NCBI GenBank assembly: GCA_001414485.1
Contig: LLEY01000025.1
Span: 434,001 to 498,000 of the forward strand
Length of the DNA stretch: 64,000 bases
Direction of reading: 5' to 3'
Origin: Calycina herbarum
Lineage: Eukaryota; Ascomycota; Leotiomycetes; Helotiales; Pezizellaceae
Part shown: in pieces, positions 33,957 to 46,048 of the stretch
How the letters are laid out: each line of letters begins with the position of its first letter
Numbering within the stretch: the stretch's first letter is position 1
Notes under the pieces: model-generated
Database searches by the model: none
The model's input: only the letters and a program-made list of their open reading frames with translations
Told to the model about the DNA's origin: nothing
Program-made: the position numbers and the translations under genes

Positions 33957-34739
33957 GGTGGTTTGAAGGTGAGGGCTGTGGTTGGGAAGTCTAACTGCAT
34001 GTCTTATATGAACTAACCTATTATAATCCTGACTGTTATTCGACAATTTTATGACCTGAAAAGTCCAAAGACAAGAAACCTCAGTCTACAAAATCGCGAG
34101 TGAGGAAAGATGAAGTTTTCTTTGCGGAGGATACCATGGAAAGTACGCTGTAATGCCCTGTAATGGTAATGTCTGAAGGACCAACCTGGGAGAGCGCTGT
34201 ATTTTAGTGGACCTCCCTATAAACTAGTGCTTAGATGCTTTCTCATGGGCTCGCTTAGCCTAATTGCTTCAGGCATCAACGTATTTTACGGGGACGTTCG
34301 CGAATTAGAAGGCTTCAGGGCCCTTCAGGGCACTTCATAAGACATTACAGCGCACTGCCATGTAGCATCTATACTTCTGATAACGACGATGAAGAGTTAG
34401 TGAAGTCGTAGGCATTACGAGTTGGTCCGGTGAAAAAGAGCTATTGAAACTAGTGTTCAGCGTAATCTATCTGAAGCTTGCAAAAACAAGTTGCTTAGAA
34501 AACGTGAAGCTAATGTTATGACCTAGCAATCGCATTTTCAAAAAACCACAGACACCCTGTGGAGAGAATGAATGGCAGCCCCGCGAAATTGGCAGCCCTG
34601 AACAACACGACGTAGTAAAATCACAAAGACGAAACATAAATACAAATAGATGCAGAAGATGCTATTTAAGCGTAACCAAACTTGTAGGGAGCTGTTGTTA
34701 GGTTTGCGTTGAGTTATACGTCGCGGCTTGTCTTGGGGA

Positions 34740-35930
34740 GGTCAAATTACTAGCTGCAATTTATTTCAGGCAGTTAAGGAAGATATCCTCACACTCATTT
34801 TGTCTAACTCTTTGCGAGTAAGCTGCGAGTAAACTACGGGTAAGCTTGTAAGTAAACCACCAGTAAGCACCGAGTAAGCCATCAAAAGTCATAGCCACAG
34901 CTTTACAGCCACCCACGTGACTTCTACCCCTCTATTCCCCCTTTTGGACTGACGTGCATATTTTGTTGCACGTCGTTTTAGTAGGTTACCTACTAATTAG
35001 AGGGAGAAAATTCAAACCCGAGCTATCCGTAGGTTACCCAGGAATAGTGAGTTATCTCATAGCTCTAAATTTCACTATTTGCACGCAACCTACAAGTAAC
35101 TGTAAATAACTCGTGTAAAAAAAGATCAGTCTATTTGGCAAGTAACTTGTAAATAGTGTTGTTGGTTTTTTGTGGTGGAATGCCAGAGCCCAGGCTATTC
35201 ATGGGTGGCCTGGGAACTGCTATCAGACCCTGTTGAAAATTATATCGATTTAAAATTGAGTTTAATAGTCATGCATTGAGCTACACCGAAGTAATCTCTA
35301 ATTTTAATGTGTGTTTTGTGAGCGATTGTTTGCGCTCTCCATATACATGATATCTACCTGTATTTTTAGTAAACGGAACAGGCCAGCGAGGATCAGAAAC
35401 AGGGTATTTGGGTTACACAGACCTGCCTACAGAACTTATAACTAAATAATGCTAAGAAAAATATAACAAAAATCTAGAAGGATTCCCCTTATATAATGGA
35501 ACATATTTATAACGTTTAGGACATTTCGAAGAAGCGGTGACTCACTAACTTAGGATCTACTCAAGCTAGCAGCTAGATAGTCGGCTGGTGTTCGGGCTGT
35601 CAGATTGCGCCCGATGACTGTCAGGCTCTTTCCACAGGCTCGCTTACAAGGAGCGTCACAAATTACAGGCAACCAAGCCTGAATCCCCTATACTTTTGAC
35701 CGATCCTTCGTCCTGTCTCTATCACCTCTTGTTATTTCCATATTACATATCATACTAGCTCTGTAAACATGCAAAGTGGTTGATTATATTACTTCCTATC
35801 ATAAAATATAGAAAATGAAGAAATGCGACCGTAAAAGGTGTTGAATTTTAAGGGGTGCCGGACAGCTCGCTAAGCTATCTGTAGGTAACCCACAACTAAA
35901 GCATTCCTTTGAGTAACCATTCGTACCTCG
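34740..35930. repeat. Repeat-rich, transposon-like non-coding region
   Basis: An 11-12 bp degenerate tandem motif (GAGTAAGCTGC-like) runs from about 34815 to 34880. It is followed by many scattered GTAGGTTACC, AAGTAACTTGTAA and AGTAACTGTAAATAACT motifs to about 35150. GCTATCCGTAGGTTACCCA near 35021 recurs as GCTATCTGTAGGTAACCCA near 35874. A CAGGGTCTGATAGC end is visible on the minus strand near 35232. Such clusters resemble subterminal repeats of hAT-type DNA transposons, but I found no matching second terminus and no transposase. The interval 33957-35967 contains no gene. Confidence 0.5.
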
Positions 35931-35967
35931 AACAGTATCTCCCAGCGCGACTCAAAAACTATTTCTT

Positions 35968-37747
35968 TCAACTCGACGCGTTCTTCTTCCTTCTCACTCT
36001 GATTTTAGCGGCAAGTGGTGGTATTCCAAATTCGGCAAACCAGGTATTAGCGGGTCTCTTCCCCTCATAACTCTCCGGGAATTCCAAATCGTAATTCCTC
36101 ACAACATAAGACAACATCATCTTGAATTGGAAATCCACCAACCCCCTTCCTGGACAAGCATGTTTCCCATGGTTGAAAGGAAGATACTCAGAAGATGTAG
36201 AAACAAAACTCAAGTTGTTGAGGCCAGCTTTCGCTTCACGTTGTCGAGAATAGCGGAAAGGGTCGTACTTCAAAGGATCTTTGAAGGACGATGGATCGGC
36301 TTGAGATTGATGTGCAAGTATGGCAATTTTTGTTCCTTGTTGAAGATGAATTCCATCTAGAGTGGTAAGACCTTCTGGTGCAATGATGAGCCGTTCCATG
36401 GCGCATCCAAGGAAGGTGTGTACACGGAGAGTTTCTTTTGCCATGCTGTCGGCTCGTAACATTGCTGAGACCTTGGCTCTTGTCCATTCATTTTTATCGG
36501 CTCCCAGGACTCTGTCAAACTCCTCGCGCAGAAGGGCAATCGAGTCGAATTCCTTATCAGTTCCAATGACGTTCAGAAGTAGGTTGTGAAGTGTGAGAAC
36601 AGTCTGATGCAGCGTTCCAAAATTTAAAACTGCCAGGCGTTTTGTCATATCTTCGAGACTCGAGGCTTCCTCCGGGCGCTCTTTGACGGCAAATTGGAAA
36701 AGCATCTGCAACAGGTCTCTAGGAACAGATTTCGTATCGGAAGTGTTTTGGAGAATTTGAAGTCGCTCCTTGTAAATGAGGGCAAAGCGTTTAGAGAGGT
36801 CTTCAAGTATTGCAGGCATGGATTTGATCGCTTTCGAGAAGCGGCCGAGATATGGTCGAAATGGCTTACGTGCTCCACCAACTGTGCCCGCGGATTCCAA
36901 CATACCACTTCAACATGTTAGCTTATGTTTTACCATTAAAAAAGCAGACAAAAGGAAAGGGTCGCACTCTAGGGCGTTGTAGCAACTTTGGATGAACTCT
37001 TCGTCGACACCTATTATCATCAATCAGTTTTGTTCATCATAAACCTTTGCTTAGAGTCAACCCACAGAGTACTCGTCCTTCGGCCGAGTCTCCAAGTTGA
37101 AATCCCATAACTACCTTTCCAGTGACCATTCGGCATGCTGGGAAAAGATCGATCTCTTTCCACTCATTGGTGTCCATTCCAAAGCAAGTATCAAATGCAG
37201 GTCCCACTTGCTCTTTCATGATTTCCCCCATTGTTTCCAGTACAGCATTCAATTCCGTCTTAATGAGAACCCCTTGCCATGCATCGTAAGCGAATTTATG
37301 TCCCAGACTGTAGTCGAGTTGAATAGCGTCGATTTGAGCTGCATGAGTAGAAAGTACAGTGTCTGGTTGTTTACAAAGCCACTGTAACGAGCTGGGCGGA
37401 AGTATAACTGAATCATGAGGACCATATTTAGGAATCAAAACTGATTGGCCTTTCTTGGAGTACTTTTGCGCCAACTGCGTCAGCAATCTTTCGTTGTAAT
37501 AATAAGGGATATTACTTACGTTTTCGTATACTTCGTTAAGTATACTTAAGGAATCGGTTTGAAACCTCTTTTTCATTTCTTTCCATGGAACTCCTTCTCG
37601 AACGCCTAGTCGTGGTAAGTTCCTGGCGTAACATACTGTGAAAAGCCTTCGATAGACGAGAAAGAGAACTCCAATTGAGAGGAGGAGAAAGCCAGCGGCT
37701 TTGTGAACGACAGGATTGCCGATCACTACTCGATAGATTGTCTCCAT
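35968..37747 (-). CDS. Cytochrome P450 monooxygenase, microsomal
   Basis: Exons 37747-37066, 37010-36950 and 36907-35968 give about 560 aa. An N-terminal anchor (AAGFLLLSIGVLFLVYRRLF) is followed by a P450 chain with the I-helix NFGTLHQTVLTLHNLLL (it lacks the usual AGxDT and resembles the FxxIHTTS type of ent-kaurene-oxidase-like clans), the ExxR helix AKETLRVH, a PERF-like YDPFRYSRQRE, and the heme loop FNHGKHACPGR with the cysteine ligand. The heme loop has His where Arg is usual (GKHACPG). The small middle exon and its 42-nt second intron (GTCTGC donor) are the weak part of the model. Substrate unknown. Repeat-rich DNA flanks its 3' side, and the gene is not near the P450 at 62 kb. Confidence 0.85.
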
Positions 37748-37759
37748 GGAAAATGTGGT

Positions 37760-39197
37760 TTTGTCAGCAGGTGCTCTAGTGTAGCAAAAGTTTACAACAA
37801 GAGAAATGAAGTGAAGGTTTTGCATTCTACATAAGTAATCGGCGGTATCGGGGAGGGGGGACATATCTTAGAAAGTGTTTTCTTTTGCGACTCCACTTGG
37901 ACCAAATGACGACAACTTCCGGAGGTGGCTCCATGGAGTAGACAGTGGGGGAAGTCAGGATCCATCGCGCAAGCAAATGCAATGTTCTTCGTGGAGAAAT
38001 GAGGCACTTCACGCCAGATTTCATACTTACGATCAACATTGTCTCACGGAGATAACCTAGTATAAGCAAGTTGAAGAAAGGGGTTTCTAGTGTTCCAAAT
38101 GAGTCCAACACTGAACTGCATTTCAACTCAAGTCAAGTCGACTTATTTTCAAATGCTCGAATGGCTTTGGACGTCCACGTCGGCAAACTTTTAGCTAACC
38201 GCGTGGACATTGATCGTCGTCGTGGCAGCTTCATATCATTCGTTGAACTGGGCATTCTGAGACGTTTCTGTCCGAGGAAACCCAGATTACTTCTCCACAT
38301 TTCGTTATCAGATCCAGTGATTAAAAAAATCTTCATAAGCCAAGGCAAAAACAGCTCCACAATATCCACAAAATAACAGCCCGCCGGGAAAATCCACTTG
38401 AATTGGCCAATCTCAGAATACTTGTTGGAACCTAATTTCAACCAAGACCCTCTCGATGTGCAACAAGAAGATAATGCTTGATGTCATTGGTTATTCAGCC
38501 AGAACAAGGCAAGGTGAGGACCTGAGCACTCTGTTAAAGTTAAGTAATGGGATGGGCCACAACCACTCGTGACCGTCATCCATCGGCAATTCAAATAAGG
38601 GATTAAAGCCTGTGAAGATTAATACTTTTTAATTTTAAAAGCTCTCCAAAATGAGAATCCGGCAATTGAACTCAAGAAATGAAGATGCATTCGGAATGAT
38701 GGCTTGGTTTGATGGCGAGACACACCCTCCTCTGCCCCCGTCTCACATCTTTCCTGAAAAGTTGAAGGGGGTAGAACAAGTGTATTATCAAAGACCATGG
38801 GCGACTGAAGTCATCTATACTTACTACTAAAAATGCGGTAGCCACGATCATAAAATAGTTTAATGATTCTAGGTCTTCTCTTGATCAAGAAGGGACTGTC
38901 ACGTGCCAGTCCCTTTCTACCCTGCTTTCATCAACGTACTGATTTTATAAGCTTTGTGTTGGGCCAATCAACATAGCTCCAGGGTGTTTGGATATTGCTA
39001 TGCCTACCGCTAAACCTTCAAATTTTTAGAACAGGTGTTGAGGTCTAAGTGATAAAAGGACATTCTACTTCACGAACTGGTTAAAAAAAATACCAAATTC
39101 TTAACTCGCAAAATTGACTATGTTTATGTATTTTACAAGTTGAGTTTGAAGAACTAGCGTTTTCTCAAAATCTCAATTTTCTTAACAACGTCTCACA
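37760..39197. other. Gene-free or degenerate region, 1.4 kb
   Basis: Minus-strand frames at 37827-38126 and 38133-38441 look somewhat protein-like but cannot be joined or identified. The rest (38.45-39.2 kb) shows nothing. Confidence 0.35.
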
Positions 39198-39199
39198 TA

Positions 39200-39783
39200 G
39201 GGCGTCCTGGATGCACCAAAAAGTCGGAGTCGACTAAATCGCAAATCGCAAGTCAACTATTTATAGCTAGAGTAGAACTCGACAATAATTCTCTACTTAT
39301 TCCCTTGCTCTCTTATTCCTTCCTTCTCCCTCCTTCTTATACCCTCTCTCCCTCTCTCTTCCTCTCTCCCTCTCTCTTCCTCCCTCCCTCTCTCTTCCTC
39401 TCTCCCTCTCTCTTCCTCTCTCCCTCTCTCTCTCTTCTTTATCTAGAAACAATAATAAGAAAGCAATAAGATACGATAGTAAAATATGCGACAGCGTGGA
39501 AGCGACAGTCTCTAGGTGTGCGGGCGATGAATCGGGAATCTTGCTACAAACTATACACTTGATGCTAGCTACACCTGTTTCTAATTAGCTTGTTTTTAAG
39601 AATAGCTAAGGTTAAGAGTAAAAAACCCACTTGTCCTAGGGTTCGGAGAGAGAGAGAGTTTATGTGTATATAAGGGAGAATTTATCTTAAAAATCATTCT
39701 ATTTCCTACATATAAAAAGTAACATTTGCGATTTCTGATTTGCGAATTAGTCAATCCGACTTTTTGGTGCATTCAGGATGCCG
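39200..39783. mobile_element. MITE, 584 bp, with terminal inverted repeats and TA target-site duplication
   Basis: The left end GGGCGTCCTGGATGCACC at 39200 and the reverse complement of the right end, CGGCATCCTGAATGCACC at 39783, continue as an imperfect inverted repeat for nearly 50 bp, including the identical block ATGCACCAAAAAGTCGGA. Both ends are flanked by TA (39198-39199 and 39784-39785). Size, absence of a coding frame and TA duplication fit a non-autonomous Tc1/mariner-type element. A CT-rich tract (about 39300-39440) lies inside. Confidence 0.85.
39300..39440. repeat. CT-rich microsatellite inside the MITE
   Basis: Repeated CTCTCT/TTCCTC units, with CCCTCTCTCTTCCTCT recurring several times. 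Simple-sequence expansion within the element. Confidence 0.85.
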
Positions 39784-40210
39784 TATCACAGCAGCGGATA
39801 TTTTACTTTCCAAAAACCAGATATATTGATACAAGCTGGATAAGTGAATAGTACAAGGATACGATTTCTTTTGGTCAAAAATTCAGGATCTTACACACAA
39901 GAACATTGAAGATTCACTTACCCAATGTGATGGAATGTTTGTCCCCGAGTAACATTCACTAGAGATTGTCAATCTACATATACTGTTCCCCATTTGTAAT
40001 TCACGAACAAATCGCCTATGCCAAGCCCACTGGCTCCCTAGGCGCCTCCCTGCCTGCTCCTTTCCTCTATATATCCTTCAGCATTCCTTTTCGTAATTTC
40101 TTTTTTAAACCTAAACAACAACATCCACCAACCTCCACCATAATAATTCACACCATTTCCCTCTCTGTCAATGAACCTCCTTCTCTTCGTTAACTTCTTA
40201 TCATTACAAA

Positions 40211-41388
40211 ATGTCTTCTAAGACGATAATCTTTGATCCTGATGGCGACTTGACCTTGGTGTTTCCGGAACCTGCGCTGAAGGAGACAAAGTTGACCTTT
40301 CCGCAACTCGACGAAAACGCGCCTGACTCCATGTACCCCGAGTACTTCAAAAAGAGAGGCTTGACTCCCAAAAGCCAAAAGATTCAGCAGGGCAAATCCG
40401 AGGGAATCCAGGAGATTCGTATGTTGGTCTCGTCAAAGGTCTTGGCTCTCGCCTCGCCTGTTTTTAGATCAATGTTCAGTCCAGCCTACGGATTTCGAGA
40501 AAGCAGTATGCTACGAGCAGAAGATGCTGAGATCTATCTACCTGATGAACATCCGGAAACCTTTGAGATCCTATTATACGCTCTACATGGGAAGAACCAT
40601 GCTTTGCCTTTGCTTCTACCAGCCGAGTATTTACTCCCCATGGCAATCTCGATCGATAAATATGGGGTCCACGAAGCAATGGCATTTTGCATAAAGTCCT
40701 GGATGCACAGTCGTGTTGAATGGGATCTCCTTGTTAGTGGAGTTGAACACCCGCAACTAATAGCTATTACCTGGGTCTTCAACGATGCCTGCTTGTTTGA
40801 GCAGTTCACCAGACACATAATCTGTGGGGAACAACAAATTCAAGATTCGATGTTCCTAGATCTCCCTATCCCTCAACGGGTTATTGGTAAGTGACCACAG
40901 AGAAATCTTCACACTCAACGACCTTCTAATTTTCAATAGACGCACTGAAAGCTCGACAGCAGTTCGTGATTAAGCGACATTGGGAGATACTCCAATCAAT
41001 GCTCACCGACAAGACTCCTCAGGGCTGTTATCAACGGATACGTCGCTACGTCGGAATGGCATGGGGCAACCTTAACCCGGATGAGCTTGCTTTTATCAAT
41101 AACACGTTCCTCAACCTCGCAGAAGATTTTGGATTGACCCAACGACCGCACAAATTTGTCTCGTACCCTGAATTCAAGGCTCAAGTAGAAAAACTGAACA
41201 CCATGGCGGAAAACGTCTTTAGAAACGAGAAGCGTATACTGAAAGGAAAAATCGAACCGGTTATGCGTTTTCTCATCCATAGATTCAGGCAAGATGATTG
41301 GCGTGGACTTGATATCGAGAAATATCGAGGGCGGCTTTCTCAGAATTTGATGCGGTTATCTGATCAAGGGTATGATGGTACGAAGTGA
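40211..41388 (+). CDS. BTB/POZ-domain protein
   Basis: Exons 40211-40886 and 40940-41388 (53-bp intron, GTAAGT..ATAG) encode 374 aa. After an N-terminal DPDGDLTLVF segment typical of fungal BTB proteins comes the BTB core: EIRMLVSSKVLALASPVFRS, a conserved self-association patch near SMFSPAYGFRE, and IYLPDEHPETFEILLYALHG. The C-terminal half is helical without a recognised domain. Fungal lineages carry large expansions of such proteins; most are uncharacterised, some may act as cullin-3 adaptors. No signal peptide or membrane segment. The MITE inserted about 430 bp upstream may lie in its promoter region. Confidence 0.82.
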
Positions 41389-41399
41389 GAAATTTTGAC

Positions 41400-42541
41400 G
41401 GGAGTTCCTCCAGGGGGATTTGAGCTAGTTACTCTATAATAATAATAGAAAATATTTTAGCAAAACAAGGTGATATTTCAGGGTTTGACTTAAAGACGTG
41501 ATAATATATTCTTCGAAGACATAGAACTTTGAGAAGGAATTGTCGTAGATCACACTAGGTAGTTGCTGAGCAATCTTGCTTTGAATAGAAAAACTTGAAG
41601 GGCAAGTATTGAACCTGGAAGTTGTCGATTGAACACCAGGGGCAACCAAGCCTGGAGCTAGGCCCTAATCTACCCGGGCGCAAGAAAAGCCAGTTCTTGG
41701 AGGAGGAAGCAACGATTCCGACGATCTTGACCTTGATACCTTGGTATCTTTTGAGGAAGGAACGACTCGACCTGACCACCCTGACTTCGTGGCAGAGGAA
41801 GGAACACCTTTGCTTAATACATCTACTAGACAGGACTACCAAATATATCAGAGGTTGTTACTTCCCTGTTACTTGACACCAAGTCGCTGCTTTGGGTTTG
41901 GAAAGGGAAGGTGCGACGACGCCCGGTTTTCTAGAGTGATTTTCGCGCTCTTTCTCCCTCCCGTCGACCTTTATACTTTGACCATTTTTGCACTCGATTC
42001 TGCACGGATACCAACATACCTCGCAGTGATGGTACAAGCCTCTCGTAACCTATCACGGGAATTTCCTGTGGTATCTATTGAAGTTCTATTCTCATGAATT
42101 TGCGCGATATTCATAAATAGCAGATCGAGTCTTGACACAGATTATGTGGGGGACTTCTACTTTTCAACAACTTTAGCTAATAAGGTACCACTGTGTGAGA
42201 AAAATAAAGGTAGCCAATTTTCTCATTTACAGCTCAGGTGTATGATTCACGTCCAACGGGAGATTTTGAAAGGCCATGCTTACGCCCATGTCATGGCAGC
42301 TAGACTCGGTCGAGTCGACTTTACATGAAGTCATAGAATTGAAAAGACATACCTTCTCCTCTTAACTACTGAGTACCATCTCAAATTTTTCCGTTCATAA
42401 TTCATAAGTTTCCTTCTCTATATACTTCAGCATATTCCACTGCTCACCTACAGACTGAGCGCCCTCCTCCCATCAATACCCTTTTCCCTTTTCTCATTTA
42501 CCCACCTCTATATTCCTTAGACCTTCATCACCTCCGCTGAC
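41400..42541. other. Convergent intergenic region, 1.1 kb
   Basis: Sits between a plus-strand and a minus-strand gene, so only terminators are expected. Short frames on the plus strand show no domain or splice logic. Confidence 0.4.
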
Positions 42542-44923
42542 TCAATACGCAGAATTCTGCATCCTATCCCCCAATAAATACCATTTATCCACTGGTATAG
42601 AATTCCACAATTCCACTCTACTGTGGTTATACACAGAATCCCACGTCTTAACAGGGATTCGCGTAACTCCCTGGGAAGAAGTTATGTATATAATTTCAGA
42701 GTGATTATCTGCTTCGGAGTTGTTTTCTTTCGGAGGCTCGAGATGTGCCTTGACTGCTTCCAACCTTTGTAACGCAGAAGTGTTGGAGGATGAGTGTGCA
42801 TTTCCGATGGGGATGGAGGAGTGGAGTGGGATTGAAGAGGTGTAATCAAGACCATAAGCAAAATTTATAAAAGCCGATGCTAGTTGTTTCCCAATTTGTG
42901 TAGGTGTGAGTGGTTGTATATTTTCTGAGGAGGGAGCTGCAGAAGGCAAAGGGAAGTTTTGAAATAAGTAGGCTATTTCAAGTTCGTGACTTGGGTAGCC
43001 GGAGAATTTGGAGTTGGGATGTGGGTTTGGCTGACAGGTGCTGTTAGTATTTGTTCTCCATAATTTGACGAAGGACTTGCTTCAAAATCGCAAATTTAAG
43101 CATATATGAAAGTAGATCAAGAAGAGAAGATGAACTCACAACACCCCATACATATCTATCCACCCTCTCCCCCCAGCCCTTTTGCATAGCCACGGAAGGC
43201 ATGTGGAATCTTAAATCTGACATCAACTCCAGCATCCCGTCATAGACTTCTTTCCTACTCTTCCTCTTCTCCTCCCCATTGTTTATCGGTAGGTTATAAG
43301 CGCGAAATATTCTCGTCGATAGGTCTGTCCAATTTAGAGTTTCTCTTTGAGGAAAAGTAACTTCTAAACATTTCCAAAGACGAGAAATTAGTCTTTCAGA
43401 AGGGAGATGGAGGAGTCGATCGTGAAGAACCGTCGCCTAATTACATTTATCAACCTTCATTCATGGAAGATTTCCAGAAGAATAAGGAAATAGGGAAAAT
43501 ACATCACCCAAAGCATCACCAATAAGTACTTTCTCACACCACTCCGGTTTCCCAGTCGTCCATCCCTCATCAGCAATCTGTTCGATGGTGATGTCATCTT
43601 TTATGTAAGCTCTGTCTATAGTAGGAGCCCAAGCTCCAAAAGGTGGCAATTTCATAACCAAATCCTCAGCTGGGAGAGTTTGAAATACTTTTTCATCTTT
43701 TTTGACGCTGGGCAAGGATTCTGTATGGAGAAATTTATGTCGCATGTGGAAAGCGGCCATTTTCTGCTGTATCATGGAGTTTGGACGACGGAGTGTTGGA
43801 TCCCCGGAGATGGCGATCAGACGATTGAAGGGAGGGGTGGAAGGTTGAGTATGGAGATGAGTTGTTAGACAGACTAATTTGATTTTTGGCAATTAGAAAC
43901 TTGAAAATAATATTGGTTCAATAAGGATGAATGGTTAGAAGAGAGAAAGGGGAAAGAAGGCGAGTGAAGTATTTACTTGAGCCTGCACTCTCGCCGAATG
44001 CAGTGATGGAGTCTGGGTGACCGCCAAATCCCGAGATGTGGGTTTTAATCTATGTTCTGTTATTTTTGAATCTTCCATACATCATAGTATCAACTTAGGG
44101 TTGTTGAATAGCTAGAAAATAAATACATACCCATTGAAAAGCACACGCTTGATCTTTTAATCCATAATTACCCTTTGCTGCAACCACCGGGGAGGAAACG
44201 AGATATCCAAAAGGACCCAATCGATAACTTTACAGTTTATAAGCTAAGCCTGGGAGAAGGTCAAACAGATGAGATAATTTACTTGATAGAAACGCCAATT
44301 ATTGGTTTTCCGATTTCCATAGATGTCTGGACAAATTTTGACAGGTCTCAGTGGCAATTAGTATTTCCTAATATGAGATTATCAAGAACAAACATACCAT
44401 AATGTGGCCAGGAATTACTTCCACCAGAAAATCCACCACTGGCCATCGTTAAAAACTCAACTCGACCAGCATTGAAGGAAAACATTACCCATGCACCCTA
44501 AAATCAATTAGCATCTCCAATATTCAACTCATTAATTATATTTACACACCAAACCATCACAGGAAGCAATTCATCCTTCTTGACACCTTCGGGAACAACG
44601 ACAACCAAATTCGCACAGCCAAATTCATCATGTACCCCAGCTCCCTCCTCGTTCACTCTCCTCTCCATCTCCCTCTCCAACTCCGGTGACACGCCCACAA
44701 GATTCAAATCATACTTGAAGCAAGCGGGATGTTGTGGACAGCTAGGCCCAAACTTCGTGGCATCGAGTTCTTTTGTAGGAGGGGGCGAGGGAGGTGAGTA
44801 TAAGATGGGATCGCTGAATCTGGATTCAATGGTAGCATATTGGAGGTTGCGATATTGTGTTGTTTTCGTTGCGGGGATTGACAGACCGAGGAGAGGTCCT
44901 AGTGTAGGATGGTGGAGAACCAT
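42542..44923 (-). CDS. Type B carboxylesterase/lipase, nine exons including a 9-nt micro-exon
   Basis: Exons: 44923-44550, 44497-44489, 44438-44398, 44346-44283, 44227-44131, 44049-43977, 43873-43503, 43436-43140 and 43030-42542, with phases consistent throughout and 604 aa. The 9-nt second exon supplies the bases that turn VMVW into VMVWVHGGGFSGGS, the oxyanion-hole motif of this family; without it that motif is lost. The nucleophile is in ITAFGESAGS, and KPIIGVSINYRLGPFGYL and KGNYGLKDQACAFQW are standard landmarks. The catalytic His is probably in GYPSHELEIAYLF. There is no obvious signal peptide from the ATG at 44923, so it is probably cytosolic. The C-terminal 100 residues are less conserved. 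Substrate unknown. Confidence 0.9.
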
Positions 44924-44929
44924 GATTCG

Positions 44930-46048
44930 CAAGGCCAAATTTGTGATTATTGCTCCCTATTATTTCTACGCCTAGTGTTTAACTGACGTGTAACTGAGGA
45001 CTTCTGAGATTAGAGATGTGAACGAAGCTATGGGCGGAGACGGGTGAAGCCCCACGCGGGGAAATCCAGGAGACCCCACCGCTACCCCGCGATTCTCGAC
45101 CTAAAGCCCCAGAGCAGAGCTCAGAGCGAGCTATGTTTCATTAAACAACATGAAAATCATTCTTTATATGTAAGATTACGCTTGGTAACTTATGAAGGAA
45201 ATTGTAAGTTGACAGAGAGAAATCCTCCAGGTCAGCGTGAGCCGCCCGTCAGTGGTTTGCGAACGTGTCGTGTGCTGGATAATTATAATACAAGGAGACT
45301 TGAGACATGAAAGGATATTTTCTTTACATAATTGACTGGCAAAGAAGGAAAAAAACAAAATGGCAAGAGAGAGAGAGACAAGAGCAATGGCAGAAAAAGA
45401 TAGAAGTCAGATTTCATGAAGTATTGTCCACTTTATCCTGTGCTGTATCCCAGTACACAAACCTTCGGGAGACGTGGAAAGATACAAACCGACTAGAAAT
45501 TTCAGAACTCTCTTGTCAAATCCAAAAATTCAAGGCCACACTAGTGACAACCAAACTGGGCGAATCAGTATTAGTAGGGGGGTGTGGGAAGGAAACGGGA
45601 AGCAAGTTTCTGCCATCAACTGGTCCAAAGCGGTGAGATCTCCGGGGACAATTTCTAATCGCGAACATCTTTCTTTAGCCTCTTTGAGGAGTCGTTTTGT
45701 TTCAAAGGCCATGGATTCAATCCCATCAATTTTTCGAGTAACCTCGCAGCCTCGTTTTCCATCATTTTCAAACACATCCCCTGAAGCCGAAACAAGGTTT
45801 ACTCAAGTACGTACAGGACAAATGCAGGGTAAATGAAGATGTATGCGAGGCAGGCCATCGAAGCACCAACGAAGCACCAACGAAGGATCAAATCACTCCG
45901 GTCACTTATTTTTGAGTTATACCATTGGCTGTCTTGTTTTTGTTCAATCAAGCTGCGCCTCTATGGAGCGAGGTACGAGGTAAGAGAGCGGCGCTTATCA
46001 TACACTGCAGGAAATCCTGAATTACAGGAGACATGATTGATAAAGTAG
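44930..46048. other. Divergent intergenic region, 1.1 kb
   Basis: Promoters for the esterase (minus) and the membrane protein (plus) should lie here. A minus-strand frame at 45530-45775 has protein-like composition but no start context or partner exon. Confidence 0.4.

Noticed and set aside
37827..38441. Two minus-strand frames with some hydrophobic, P450-like character (CYFVDIVELFLPWL)
   Set aside because: No diagnostic motif, no consistent splice path, and no stop-free join; could be a P450 relic but I cannot support it.
45530..45775. Minus-strand helical frame (FETKRLLKEAKERCSR)
   Set aside because: Protein-like composition but no start context, partner exon or family.
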